64,000 nt of DNA from Helicostylum pulchrum (taxonomy: Eukaryota > Mucoromycota > Mucoromycetes > Mucorales > Mucoraceae). A program made the position numbers and the translations under genes. The stretch is taken from contig JAIXMO010000023.1 of assembly GCA_025677825.1 (NCBI GenBank), forward strand, positions 372,001-436,000, written 5' to 3'. The notes below the pieces were generated by a model. That model was not told the DNA's origin. It made no database searches and worked only from the letters and a program-made list of their open reading frames with translations. The number at the start of each line of letters is the position of its first letter. The first letter of the stretch is position 1. Shown one piece after another: positions 11,801 through 22,507 of this stretch.

Positions 11801-13078
11801 TATCGATGATCCAAGCAGCTCATGTTGGTATTGGTATTAGTGGCGTTGAAGGATTACAGGCTGCTCGAAGTGCAGATTTTTCTATATCTCAATTTAGGTT
11901 TTTGAAAAAGCTGTTACTGGTTCATGGGTCTTGGGCTTACCAAAGGCTTAGTAAAATGATATTTTATTACTTTTATAAAAATGTTGCTTTATATTTAACT
12001 CAGTTTTGGGTAAGAAGAGGTTTCTTTTATAATAGATTCATTTATAATTAAACTCGTTTTTTATTTAGTATGCTATTTTTAATGGGTTCTCTGGTCAAAC
12101 ACTTTACGAATCTTGGACGATGTCTTGTTTTAATGTATTCTTTACTATTCTTCCTCCTATGGCAATTGGTATATTTGATCAATTTGCTTCGGCTCGATTA
12201 CTGGACAAGTACCCGCAATTGTATATGTTGGGACAAAAGAATGAATTCTTTAACCAAAAGAGATTTTGGGGTTGGATTATGAACGCTGTTAGTCATTCTG
12301 CTGTAAGATTTCTCTTTATTTTGTTATTACTGTATGTTGCACCACTTTAATAATTTTTCGCCCCCTTTTTTTCTAGCTGCTCTTCTTTTTAGGTATGGCA
12401 GCATTTCAGCAAGATGGAGTGTTTGGTGGCGATGGGTGGTCTGGAGGGCAATGGTGGGTAGGAACTACTATTTTCACAGCTACACTTGCTACTATTTTAT
12501 GGAAAGCGGCACTTATTACAGAGTAAGTATTTGAAATGGACAAGAAAAGTTACATAAAACTAATAAATTTTCTTAGTATTTGGACAAAATATACTTTTAT
12601 AGCTATTCCTGGGTCCATGGGTATTTGGTTTATTTTTATGCCACTAGTATCTTATGTAGGACCTTTACTGCCTTGGGGTATCTTTATGGAATACGTTGGT
12701 ATTGTGCCTCGATTGTTTGGCAATGTCAATTATTGGCTCTTTATAATTCTTGTTCCATTCGCTTGCAATTTAAGAGACTTTCTCTGGAAGTAGTAAGTTT
12801 GTTGTTTTTGTATATCAACCTATAAACTGACTCTTTTTTTTTTTGGCAGTTATAAACGCATGTATAGAACCAAAAGTTATCACTACATTCAAGAAATTCA
12901 AAAGATGAACCTTCCGGATTATAGACCTCGTATGGATAGGTTTAGACAAGCAGTCAATAAAGTCAGAAAAATTCAAAGGTTAAAGTTATCAAGAGGTTAT
13001 GCCTTCTCTCAAAATGATTCTGATCAAACCAAAATTATTCGCATGTATGATACGACACAGCAAAAACCTACTGGTTGA
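8821..13078 (+). CDS. DRS2: P4-type ATPase, Drs2/ATP8A-type phospholipid flippase
   Basis: Thirteen exons (8821-9135, 9192-9290, 9391-9596, 9647-9931, 9995-10112, 10173-10288, 10345-11047, 11098-11532, 11599-12009, 12069-12302, 12377-12522, 12577-12792, 12850-13078) close to 1170 aa, the expected size. Key P4 features: [12 protein letters not shown] at the N-terminus, NLDGEVNLK in the actuator domain, [12 protein letters not shown] in TM4, phosphorylation motif [27 protein letters not shown], hinge [11 protein letters not shown], and ten predicted membrane segments. Such pumps, with a Cdc50 partner, move phosphatidylserine and phosphatidylethanolamine to the cytosolic leaflet in trans-Golgi and endosomal membranes. 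The actuator-loop glutamate is present as DGEVNLK. I chose the ATG at 8821 because there is none upstream in frame; an upstream 5' exon cannot be excluded. The C-terminal cytosolic tail is short (about 80 residues). Confidence 0.93.
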
Positions 13079-13455
13079 AACTTTTCTCTCTTTTTTATAT
13101 GTAGATATTATACCTTTTTTTAATGTGCAGATAGCTCTGATATCCCCTAACTGAAAATCTCTCACCCTACTTCTTTAAATTGTCCCTGAATTACTTTTAA
13201 AAATATAAATCGGCGTGATATATATGTCCCCTTTGTACTTTTTTGAAACATAAGCATAAAAAGAGTATAAACAGGGGATTTTTTTTCTTTCTCTCACCAG
13301 TAAACGTTTTTAAAGATAAGGATAATTTATAAACACTTGCAAGAACATTTTTCCCGTCTTTTTTTTCTTCTTCTATATAAACCTCCAATATTTATATTTA
13401 ATTTGTTGTTTCTTTCAATAAACATATTTTAAAAAGAAATAACTATTATACTATA
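13079..13455. other. intergenic region, promoter of the secreted protein gene
   Basis: AT-rich with no coding signal. The right end contains the TATA-like site listed separately. Confidence 0.5.
13374..13380 (+). promoter_or_regulatory. TATA-like element
   Basis: TATATAA about 75 bp upstream of the ATG of the secreted cysteine-rich protein gene, followed by a pyrimidine/A-rich leader. Position and match fit a core promoter. Confidence 0.5.
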
Positions 13456-13986
13456 ATGAAATTCGCTTCTGTCTCATTCTTTTGCTTGTTGGTTGGTTCT
13501 AGTTTAGCTATTGACTGTCTTAACCCAAGATACACACCATTCAAAAATCAGTGTAAAGAGACCCTGTGTCATGCTGACTCGCAATGTAAGACTTTCAAAG
13601 GTGGTTGTGCTGGAAAAGGGACCACGTTTTGTAGACCAGCAGATGGTATCTGTGGATGTACTGCCGATAAGAAGATAGCGGCTTATAGTAGTCGCAACAA
13701 CTGTAATAAGGGATACAAGTGCTTAACTGGTGAGGTGTGTACAACTGCTGGTAACTGCGTCAAAAATCCTCTATGTCATACCCGTACCGAAGTATGCTCT
13801 GCTACAGAAAAATGCTGTCCTGGATTTTTCTGTCATACAAGGCTTTCTGAACCCAAGGTTAAAAAATGTTATCGTGCTGCTAATCCAGGCGAACCTTGTG
13901 GAGCAGGAACTGGAAATGGTATTCCTTGTATTAAAGGGTCTGTGTGTCTTGCTAAATCTAGAGTTTGCTCCAAAGTAACTAAATAA
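13456..13986 (+). CDS. small secreted cysteine-rich protein
   Basis: Intronless ORF of 176 aa. Residues 1-18 are a clear signal peptide (MKFASV then a hydrophobic core, cleavage likely after SSLA). The mature part has 22 cysteines, an even number, spread along its whole length. A C-terminal module of the form CC-x3-FC ... KC ... GEPCG ... PC ... VC resembles disulfide-rich colipase/Dickkopf/knottin-like repeats. No catalytic motif is visible. A TATA-like box is placed at -75. Secretion and a disulfide-stabilised fold are well supported; function is not. Antimicrobial, cell-wall or host-interaction (effector-like) roles are only possibilities. I do not recognise a named family. Confidence 0.85.
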   Translation: MKFASVSFFCLLVGSSLAIDCLNPRYTPFKNQCKETLCHADSQCKTFKGGCAGKGTTFCRPADGICGCTADKKIAAYSSRNNCNKGYKCLTGEVCTTAGNCVKNPLCHTRTEVCSATEKCCPGFFCHTRLSEPKVKKCYRAANPGEPCGAGTGNGIPCIKGSVCLAKSRVCSKVTK

Positions 13987-14644
13987 AAAGGCGTTTTTTT
14001 CTTTCTTTATAAACCAACCTGGAATATGTGGGGACAGTCCCCACTCCATTTGTTTAGAGAATATCTAGAATAGCCTTCTTTCTCAATTAAGCTTAATACA
14101 TACTATTATAATATGCCACTGGTTTTATGCCGCTGGTTTTATATCTGTGTCCCTGGATTTATTTTTAAAGACATGCACCGGAGCAAACATATATTTAGAA
14201 GCGTATACTTGGTTCCTTTTTTTCTTGGCATAGAGTTTATTTTTTAATCTTTTTCAGCGGTTTATGCAACGAATCTTAGATTTGTTCTAATATGTAAATG
14301 CTTGAATTGTTGTACATTTCATAATCGACGCGCTTTTTTTTTTCAATCATCATAAGCACTAAAGAGAAGAAAATGTTACAAACTAGAACTTCCCATTAGA
14401 GTGCCAAGCTATTAAAGTTAAAGCAGTAATATTGTGATGCACGTTTCACAGTGATATTTCTTGTTTATGACGTGCGTTCATGACGTGCGTCGCACGGGTG
14501 GCTATTTGGAGAATGGGCGGGTACATTGGTTTAATTAAATTCCCGCCTAATTTCTCATCTTATCCAAGGATTTTTTAGATAGAAAAAAAAACACTTTTTT
14601 TTTTACTTTTTATTACTTTTTTAAATAACAAGAATACGCATATC
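13987..14644. other. intergenic region
   Basis: No coding signal seen on either strand. It contains a short GC-richer patch (about 14465-14525) with a direct repeat of TGACGTGCGT, followed by a pyrimidine-rich leader before the CUE gene. Confidence 0.5.
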
Positions 14645-16038
14645 ATGCCTGAACCTCAAACTAGTCCCGTTACAGCCAACACACACTCTGAAGATACACC
14701 AGCTGTACCTGAACTTAAAGGTGATATCAAGACATTAAAAGACGCCTTTCCAGACTTGGACGTAGAAGTGATTGAGGCTGTCTTGGAAACTCAAGCAGGA
14801 AATTTAGACGCTACGTTTGAAGTATTACTTGGTTTGTCAGACCCTTCTTATAAACCTACACCACAAGAAGTAGAAGGTTTATCGCAATTGAGACAAGATG
14901 AGGAGTATGCTAGAAGGTTAGCTCGTGAAGGCGATGCTCATTACCCTCAAAATAACGCCCAAACTACGCAACCATTATTTAATCTCCAAGGTAACTAAAT
15001 ATACATAATATGTTGTTATGGTTATTCATTTTATATGTATAGAGGAGTTACCTATCATCAAGGAAAAAGTTATTGAAGCAGGCACAGGTATACATATATA
15101 TATAAAAAAGCATAAATGCGGCGATTTTATTGTTATTAACGCATTATATATTTTTAGCTGCCAAGAATAAATTTATGAATTTCTATAATCAACTTATGGC
15201 ACCACCTACAGAGCAAGCAGGCAGTTCTAGCGGAGTTATGGAATCTCGCATGGGTAACCTTAGTCTTTCTGAAAATCAAAGACCTTCTCCTACGATGAAG
15301 AATAGTTCTGTTGATTTGTATGAGTGGGATGGTAGAGGTACATAATCTTAATGTTTTGTTTACGTGTGAAAACTGACAGATTTTCTGAAAATTGTTATTA
15401 GAAACGCGTAACCCATTATTAACACCGGCCAAGAAAGATGTAGTGACTTCTACTTCTAGTGATCAGTTGTTGTCAGATGAGGAATATGCTAGGCAATTGG
15501 CTAGAGAAGATGAAGATGCTGTAGATGCTATTGCTTCTGTTACAGAATGTAAGTATATATGTATAAAGTTTAAAAAGTGAAGTATTTACTAAAGTAAAAA
15601 AAAAAAAAGCTCCTCGCCACGCTGAACGTAATATTGCTACTACTCCTACTCCTACTACTACTACTACCTCTCCTATGGAACAACCAAAACCAGAACCAAA
15701 GCAACAAACAGAATCTGATAATGAAGGTAACACATATATAGACTAGCGATAAGAAAAGATTAGAGATGGCTTAAACGTTATTTTTCTAGTGTCTTTTTCT
15801 ACATTACACGATCCATCACCCGCAAAAGAAACACCAGTTGATAAGCCTAGTGTTGTAGGTTATAACGTACAAGTCGATGAGGATGATTTGGACGATCTTT
15901 TTGACAAGCAAGGTAAAAAGGAAAAAGTATACATAATGCGATTGCTTATTAACTATTGATTTTTTTTAAAAAAAAGATTCTGTATCAGATTTAAAGCAAC
16001 TTGATGAATCTTCAGAAGCAGCAACAAAGAAGAATTAA
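14645..16038 (+). CDS. Cue5-like CUE-domain protein (candidate ubiquitin-binding autophagy receptor)
   Basis: Seven exons (14645-14990, 15043-15087, 15158-15337, 15402-15548, 15610-15726, 15790-15912, 15977-16038) close to 339 aa. A CUE domain at about residues 25-67 (IKTLKDAFPDLDVEVIEAVL ... FEVLLGLSDPSY) is followed by the block LRQDEEYARRLARE, a signature I associate with Cue5-type proteins. A second copy, LSDEEYARQLARED, lies at about residue 215. The remainder is polar and disordered with a run of Thr-Pro repeats. A candidate Atg8-interacting motif is FSTL preceded by acidic residues (exon 6), but this is weak. Family knowledge: yeast Cue5 links ubiquitinated cargo to Atg8. Receptor function is inference. 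Confidence 0.8.
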
Positions 16039-16136
16039 ACCCTATTTTTTTTTTGTAATACCGCTTTTTTTAAAAATATAAAAACTTTTGAAAAAAAACT
16101 CCTTTTTCTTCTTTTTCTTCTTTTTTACCCTTGAAA

Positions 16137-17204
16137 ATGGCTGCTAGTAAAATACAGATATTCTCATTTAATGCAAGTATTTGATGACTAATTTACTTTT
16201 TTTTGTATGTGTGTTTAGAATACGATATTAGTTCTCTTTCAAGATTAAGATATTCTACAGATACTAAAGCTGATACCTTCTTCCAATGGGAAGGGTCTAT
16301 TTTGTAAGCTCAACAACTCCCCCCTTTAAACGTATAACTTATATTTTTTAAAAGTGTTTTTATTCCTGGAGAACAACCCAAGAAATTATTCAAGTGTGTT
16401 GGTATGAATGTTTCAAAGGCAAAGGTTGAAGAAGGTAAATTAAAGGTCACTGGTAGAGAATTAACTTATTACCTTGATCCTGCCACTGGAGAAAAATTGA
16501 ATACTTGGAATAATCCTTGGACTGGAGAAAATGATTTACCTGTGGTTCATATTGCCAATGATCCTGTTCAAATGGCTATTCCTAGCTTTATTCCTCTCGA
16601 AACACGCGAAAACAAGTTTAATAATACTACTACCATTGTATCCGAAGTAAAGTTGTGAAGTGTATCCCCCCTCTTTATCTTTCCTAATATATCTTTCCGT
16701 TAGATTCCTTTATTCTATCCTAATCCTCTTGCTACCGAAGATCACAAGTTTGACGAATATGATGCCAACAAAATGTATCAAGGTAAAAAAAAAGGAAAAA
16801 GAGTGGTTATAAAGAGAGAGAGAGAGAGAGACTGACGCAGTTTAATAAAAGCTGGTGAGTTCTTCACTTTCAAGTGTAATACTACTGAATTAGCAGATAC
16901 AAAGACAATTGATAATGTGGATGTAAACTGGACTCGTATTTCCAAGTTCCCACCCTTTATGAAGATGGGAGGTAAAGACGGTTATTTGGTCTACCACTGT
17001 TCAGGTTACAAGCTTCCTCAAACATCTACAGCTGATGATCTTGATCCTCTTCTTGCCGAGGAAATCAAGAACCGTATGACTGCTTATGCTACTGCAGCTG
17101 ATGAATACGATCCTGACGTCAAGAGTGTTTCTAGTTGGACTTATTTTAAGGATAATTTTGAAACTTATCAAAAGGATCCCAAGGCTATTTGGCCTCTTGT
17201 TTAA
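16137..17204 (+). CDS. DUF1838 family protein
   Basis: Five exons (16137-16176, 16219-16303, 16355-16646, 16704-16782, 16852-17204) close to 282 aa. The core matches what I recall of DUF1838: LRYSTDTKADTFFQWEGSI, FIPGEQPKKLF, GRELTYYLDPATGEKLNTW, NPWTGE, VVHIANDPV, and a C-terminal WTYFKDNF block. The family occurs in bacteria and fungi and has no assigned activity. No signal peptide or membrane segment is evident, so it is probably cytosolic. The first exon is very short (13 codons). It lies tail to tail with RAD54. Confidence 0.75.
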
Positions 17205-17238
17205 ATTATGCTAAAGAAAAAATTATAAATCTTTATTA

Positions 17239-19930
17239 TTATTTCATATGCGATGTGTATTGAAACACACAAGATACAATTCCCTTGTTTGATTCTGTTG
17301 CTAGAATTGGATCTGACAAACGAATCAAATCTTTATCATAATGATTCCATCTAAAAAAAAAGGAAAGAAATTAGCGTTTTTAAGCTTTTACATGTAAAAA
17401 AAAAAGGTACTTACGTGCTTGTATCACCGTAATTCATAATATCTGCAGGCGAATGCTGTTTTCCTTGAATACAACGTTTGCATTTAAATGTATCATGAGT
17501 TTCACTTTCACTCTTTGTATGTAATGTAAATAATTGACGCATATCTGCTACAGAAAAATATCGTTCTGCTTCTGCTTCATCTACAACACAATTCGAAAGT
17601 GATTGTTTATGTGATTGTCTTTGAAAGATCTTTTCTTCAATTGTACCAGAAGAAATAAATCGATAAATAAAACAATCTTTCTTTTGTCCATCTCTCCAAA
17701 CACGAGCTAAAGCTTGTTGATCTGCAGCAGGGTTCCAATCAGGATCAAATAAGACAAGTCTGTTGGCACCGATTAAATTTAAACCACAACCACCTGCTTT
17801 ACTACTTAATAAGAACACAAACTCTTCACGTTCAGGGTCGTTAAACTCGTCTACAAGTTTTTGTCTTTTGTTTGTATTCATTGAGCCATCCAATCGAAGA
17901 ACACCATACTGTTGTTGTTTACAGAACTTTTGAAATACATCCAAGGTTTGCGTATAGTTACTGATTAAGACGATTTTATCTTTTGTTTCTTTTTTGATTT
18001 TAGCCAACATACGAGCAAGTACAGCAAACTTTCCAGAAAATGAAGGATCGACCTTGTGTTGGGTATTATATCCAGCAGGTAAATGCCGTTCACAACCTTC
18101 CAAATCTTCGGGTAAATTCAACAAGTTTGGGTGATTACATAATTTTTTCAACATGGTGATTGCTTTTAATGGTTGACTTCCTTGACCACGTAAAATCTTT
18201 TTGATTTCAGGCGAAGTTAAGAATACGTCGTAAAGTGATTGTTGTAAAGGAGCTAATTTACAGAAGACAACATGTTCGAATTTTACAGGCAAGTATTTTG
18301 TTAAGATATCGTTGGTACGACGAATGGTAAACTTGGATACAATCTTCCAGAATTCGGCTACTTTTTCATCACTGAGTTTACGTTCGCTGTCAGTTGCATC
18401 GGCATCTCTACCTCGTGCAATAGGTCGTTCATAGTGCTTTCTGAATTCGTGGATTGTACCGAGTAAACCAGGATTGGCAAAGTCAAGTAAAGAATAATAT
18501 TCAATTAAATCATTCTACATTATAAAAAGTGATTTTTTTTAAGTAAACCAGATATATTATTAAGAAAAAAAAAAGAGCGTACCTGAATAGGAGTACCTGA
18601 AAGAATAACGCGACGTGCAACAGTTAAACTATTCAATTTTTCAAATAATTGTGAACCAGCGTTTTTTAAACGATGTCCTTCATCACATAATAAGAGACCA
18701 ATAGGTGAGTTTTTAAGATAAGGGGTATAGACTCTTAAACTCTCATAAGAGATGATTAAAATAGGATTAATCATTTTGCCTTGAGCTGCTCCCCATCGTT
18801 TTACTGAACTGATTTTATCTTTTGCTTTAGCGTCACTAATAACTAGAGGACGTACTCGATTATCTCCTAACCACTTTACTGCAATAAAATAATTGTAAGC
18901 ACACATATATCTGTATATATAAAGTGTTTTTCTTTACCGATTTCATTTGCCCAATTATTGACAAGACTGGAAGGACAAGTGATGATTGCTTTATTAATTG
19001 TTGGTTTTCCCAGTTCGTTGGATTGTTGAAGCAGGGTCCATAAAAGTGTCAAGCATTGTAACTATAGAAAGTATTTAAGTACAATGTCGTTGTTCTTTTT
19101 TTTTAAAAAAAATAGAGATATACTTACTGTTTTACCTAACCCCATCTCGTCTGCCATAATACATCTGATATATACATAAGTAAAAAAAAATGATTAATAC
19201 ATAAAAGGTAAAATTGTATATAGTATAACTATTTTTTTTACCCCATCGCTTCAGGATGTACTTGACCAGTAGTACATTGGTATAAAAATTTGACACCTTC
19301 TACTTGATGCGGACGAAGTACCCTTGTCAAGACAGGATCGACTACGACATGTGCCAATTTTTTTTCTTCCTTTTTTAAACCAAGTATTTCTGATAAAGAC
19401 TTTCCTTGTTTCTTGGGTTTATCAGTAGATATTTTCAACTCTTCAGGTTCGACAGGTGCTTGATCAGGATCCCAAAGTACAATGGCGTCAGGATCTGTGT
19501 GATCGTAAAGTGCTCTCATCATGTGTCCGGCTCTTCTACGAATACCAAGTGTCTTTCGTTCACCAAACTTGCTATCGGCCGATTCTTGCGCAGCAGTTAA
19601 AGCAGCTACGGTTGCAGCTTTTGCAGCGACTTTTTTCTTGTTGACTTGTTCGGTTTCTTCTGTTGTTGTGGAGGGAGGTTTAATAGCCATGGTGGGTACT
19701 TTGAATTGTTTGAAAAGAACTGTCTTGGCATCGTATGTGGATTTAGGACGACAAGGTACGAATTGACCTATTTTGTAGTTTTTATTGATTACAGTCTTTA
19801 AAACAGGTCGGTCCTCGTAGTCGTCATCGTCGTCTGAAGTATATGTTTTGCGTTTGGTGGAAGGTTGGAAGTCTTGTTCATCTTCTTTTTCTTGTGTCTT
19901 TCGTTTACGGATCGTACGTTTCATAGGCAT
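17239..19930 (-). CDS. RAD54: DNA repair and recombination protein RAD54
   Basis: Six exons (19930-19242, 19164-19128, 19061-18938, 18878-18583, 18514-17415, 17350-17239) close to 785 aa. The basic N-terminus is followed by the SWI2/SNF2 motor: [13 protein letters not shown], motif [11 protein letters not shown] (built across the 37-nt exon 2), motif [11 protein letters not shown], motif III SGTPIQ, motif [10 protein letters not shown], and motifs [24 protein letters not shown] ... [10 protein letters not shown]. The RAD54-type tail with CVFQYTSH closes the protein. RAD54 is the double-stranded DNA translocase that works with Rad51 in homologous recombination in the nucleus. The exon 5-6 junction and short exon 2 were placed by frame closure and motif continuity. 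Confidence 0.95.
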
Positions 19931-20124
19931 AAGGAATGTTATTTTTTTTAAAAAAAAGAAAGAGGTGAAAAATAGAAAATAAAAAATGCGTAGTTATTTG
20001 ATCGCCAGCATTTTTTTTTTCTTTTTTTCGGTCCTGCTTTCATTCGCGCAACGTGTTTTTCGTGACCAAAAATTACATAAGAATATATTGTACAGAAAAA
20101 GTGTAGAAGAGAGTATACATTTTT

Positions 20125-22126
20125 TTATTTTACATTGTTTACAGCACTATCGAAGGCTCGAGATACATCCTCCATACGCTCTTTTAAACTAGGTCGACTT
20201 AATCTAGCTTCCCATTCAGCCCACTCTGACTTTGTAAAAATACGTAAGGTATCCCTAGTAGTATCTGTCATTTTACCTTGTGCAGTAACATGTCTAATAC
20301 AAATAGGATCATCAGTTAAATAAGTTGTTTGTTCTTCCTGTTTTTTGGAAGTGTAAGTTGCAGGAGAAGAAGTTGTATCGCGTACAAACGTAGCTAAATT
20401 CTTGAAGGCACGTGAAGTGGCCTTGTTGGAAAATAAGAGTTGAAATACATGAGGTTGGTCTTCGTATACCTCCAAAGTAACTTTTGTTGGTGAGGTTCTA
20501 GTAGTATTATCTTTATCAGAACCAGGGAATGTATTTGATGCTAATAAAGAAGCATAAATTGATTCGTCACGTAATCTTTCTGCAGATCCACATTGCTAGT
20601 TTATATATATATTAGAAAAAAGTTGTCGTATTTTTTTTAAAAAAAGAACTTACGATTAAAAGAGGAGGAAGACCTCTTAATTTGCTACGATCAAATAAAG
20701 GACTGACCATGGGAAGTTTCAAAGCTTCATTATCTGCATAGAATTGAACCCTGTAAAATTCTTCTCGGTTAGTACCGGGAATGGGTACGGTTTCTCCAAA
20801 GGGGCCAATTGAACTCATGTCTTTTGTATGATTACTTTCTTTTGTTGGATTAGCTGCTTCTTCTTTTAATTGGTCTAACAGCTCTGTTTCTTTTTCTCGT
20901 TGAGGTAATTGAGCATAATCTAGAGCAGGTGAAGGTGCATGTTGAAATCCAGTAGGAGGTAAATAGTCTGTTAAAATATTGGATAAAATGGATGGTAATG
21001 AATGCGTTAAATCTAACCTATAAATGTGTCTTTCTTATTAGCAAGCTTTTTTTTTTATAGTTAAATTAATTAAAAATTACCACGGAGATAGTGTCATGGC
21101 GCCAGCTGGCGTTGGTAACTCCGCATCACGAATTGCTAATAATAATGCAAATGTTAATCCCCCACCAGCAGAGTCACCTGCAATAACAATCTTTTTAGGA
21201 TCCACTGGGTCTAATTCGTCTTGTTCTGGTGGGTCAATCAAGTAAAGATATGTTGCTAATGCGTCTTCTACAGCAGCAGGGAATGGATGTTGGGGTGCTA
21301 ATCTATAATCAATAGCACATGTACGACCTTTCGAGTACTATTTTTATAAAAAAAAAAAAGAAACAATCAATAAGTAATAAAAACAGGTATCTTTGTTGTT
21401 GTTGTTGTCGTTGCTTACCTTGATTATTCTACTTAAAAAGTGTCTATAAATACCATAACAGCCAATATAATAAGCACCACCATGCAAGTACAATATAGTA
21501 CTTTCTTTACTAGGATTTAATGGATCTCCTTTTGATTGTAGCCACTCTCCTTTAATAGGAGGTGCATCATCGCGATCCTTTTCCCAGTCCCAGCCGATAC
21601 ACCGTTCATCATCCTTTGTAAATAATCTAGAAAGGATGCCACCTGCTCTCTTTCGGTACTGGTTTGGTACAGTAAATTTAGTTGATTGTATGTTGGACGG
21701 TACAGGTAATTTCTTTGTTGTACTAAGCTTTTGAATATCTTCTACTGTGATTTTACTAGACCTACTGAGGAAATTACGAAGTACAGCTATAGTGATATCT
21801 GCCGTTAGAGACCAAGACTTTGCTGGTGGTCCTGTTATTAAATTAAATAAAAATACTTGGAGTATTTACGTTCATTTGATTTAGTAATTACCTTTTGAAA
21901 AGTGTCGGTATATAGTAGATGCAATGATCGGCATAGGTAGTATCATATTGGCCCATAATAAAGTATTTGCCATCAATGAGCTATTTTTGCTGGGGTCTAT
22001 CTTATTGTCTGAGGAAATAGTACTCAACGTTCTAGATCTTATAGTCGAAAATGTGTATTTCTTTGTAGTTTGCGTTGTAGCATGTTTTTCAGCTAAATTG
22101 ATCATATTCTTTATCCTAAGAGACAT
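20125..22126 (-). CDS. hormone-sensitive-lipase family alpha/beta hydrolase
   Basis: Five exons (22126-21892, 21831-21419, 21337-21081, 21017-20654, 20595-20125) close to 579 aa. The oxyanion-hole motif HGGAYYIG and nucleophile elbow GDSAGGG are those of the HSL (alpha/beta hydrolase-3) class. An Asp-rich segment and DQPHVFQ supply the likely acid and histidine of the triad. The N-terminus carries a hydrophobic stretch (about residues 52-68, [18 protein letters not shown]) that could anchor it to the ER or lipid droplets. The C-terminal 110 residues are family-specific. Probable neutral lipid or sterol-ester hydrolase; substrate unknown. Confidence 0.85.
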
Positions 22127-22507
22127 TTTTTATTTGAAAAAAAAGAAGAAAAAAGATAATTTTTTTTTAACATTCCGTCTTATATAGTGTTCTGAGAATG
22201 AAGGGCAGTCAGTGGAACGGAGTTGCGTTCTTGTGAAATCGTACATGTTAAAGAAGGTCTATTTTTTGCTCTTTTTTTTAGAGCCAGTCACACGTGAAAC
22301 TTCAGTGAATTAGTAAAAAAAAACTCGTTAATTCAAACTGAATATTTTCATGCGTTTAAGAGATTAGTTAAGACCTGAAATGATACAGAAAGCTCACTGA
22401 AACTGTTCATTATACTAAAGTACAAATCGCAGGACCTTTGTTTATTGTTTGTTTGGTCCAAGTGCTGTTTCAAGAGATAAATGACGCCACACGCTTTTTT
22501 TTTCACA
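22127..22507. other. intergenic region
   Basis: Between the 5' end of the hydrolase gene and the 3' end of the BIR gene, both on the minus strand. No coding signal beyond chance ORFs. Confidence 0.5.

Noticed and set aside
12070..12825. Several overlapping plus-strand ORFs in alternative frames
   Set aside because: They are shadows of flippase exons 10-12, whose frame is fixed by conserved motifs and splice sites.
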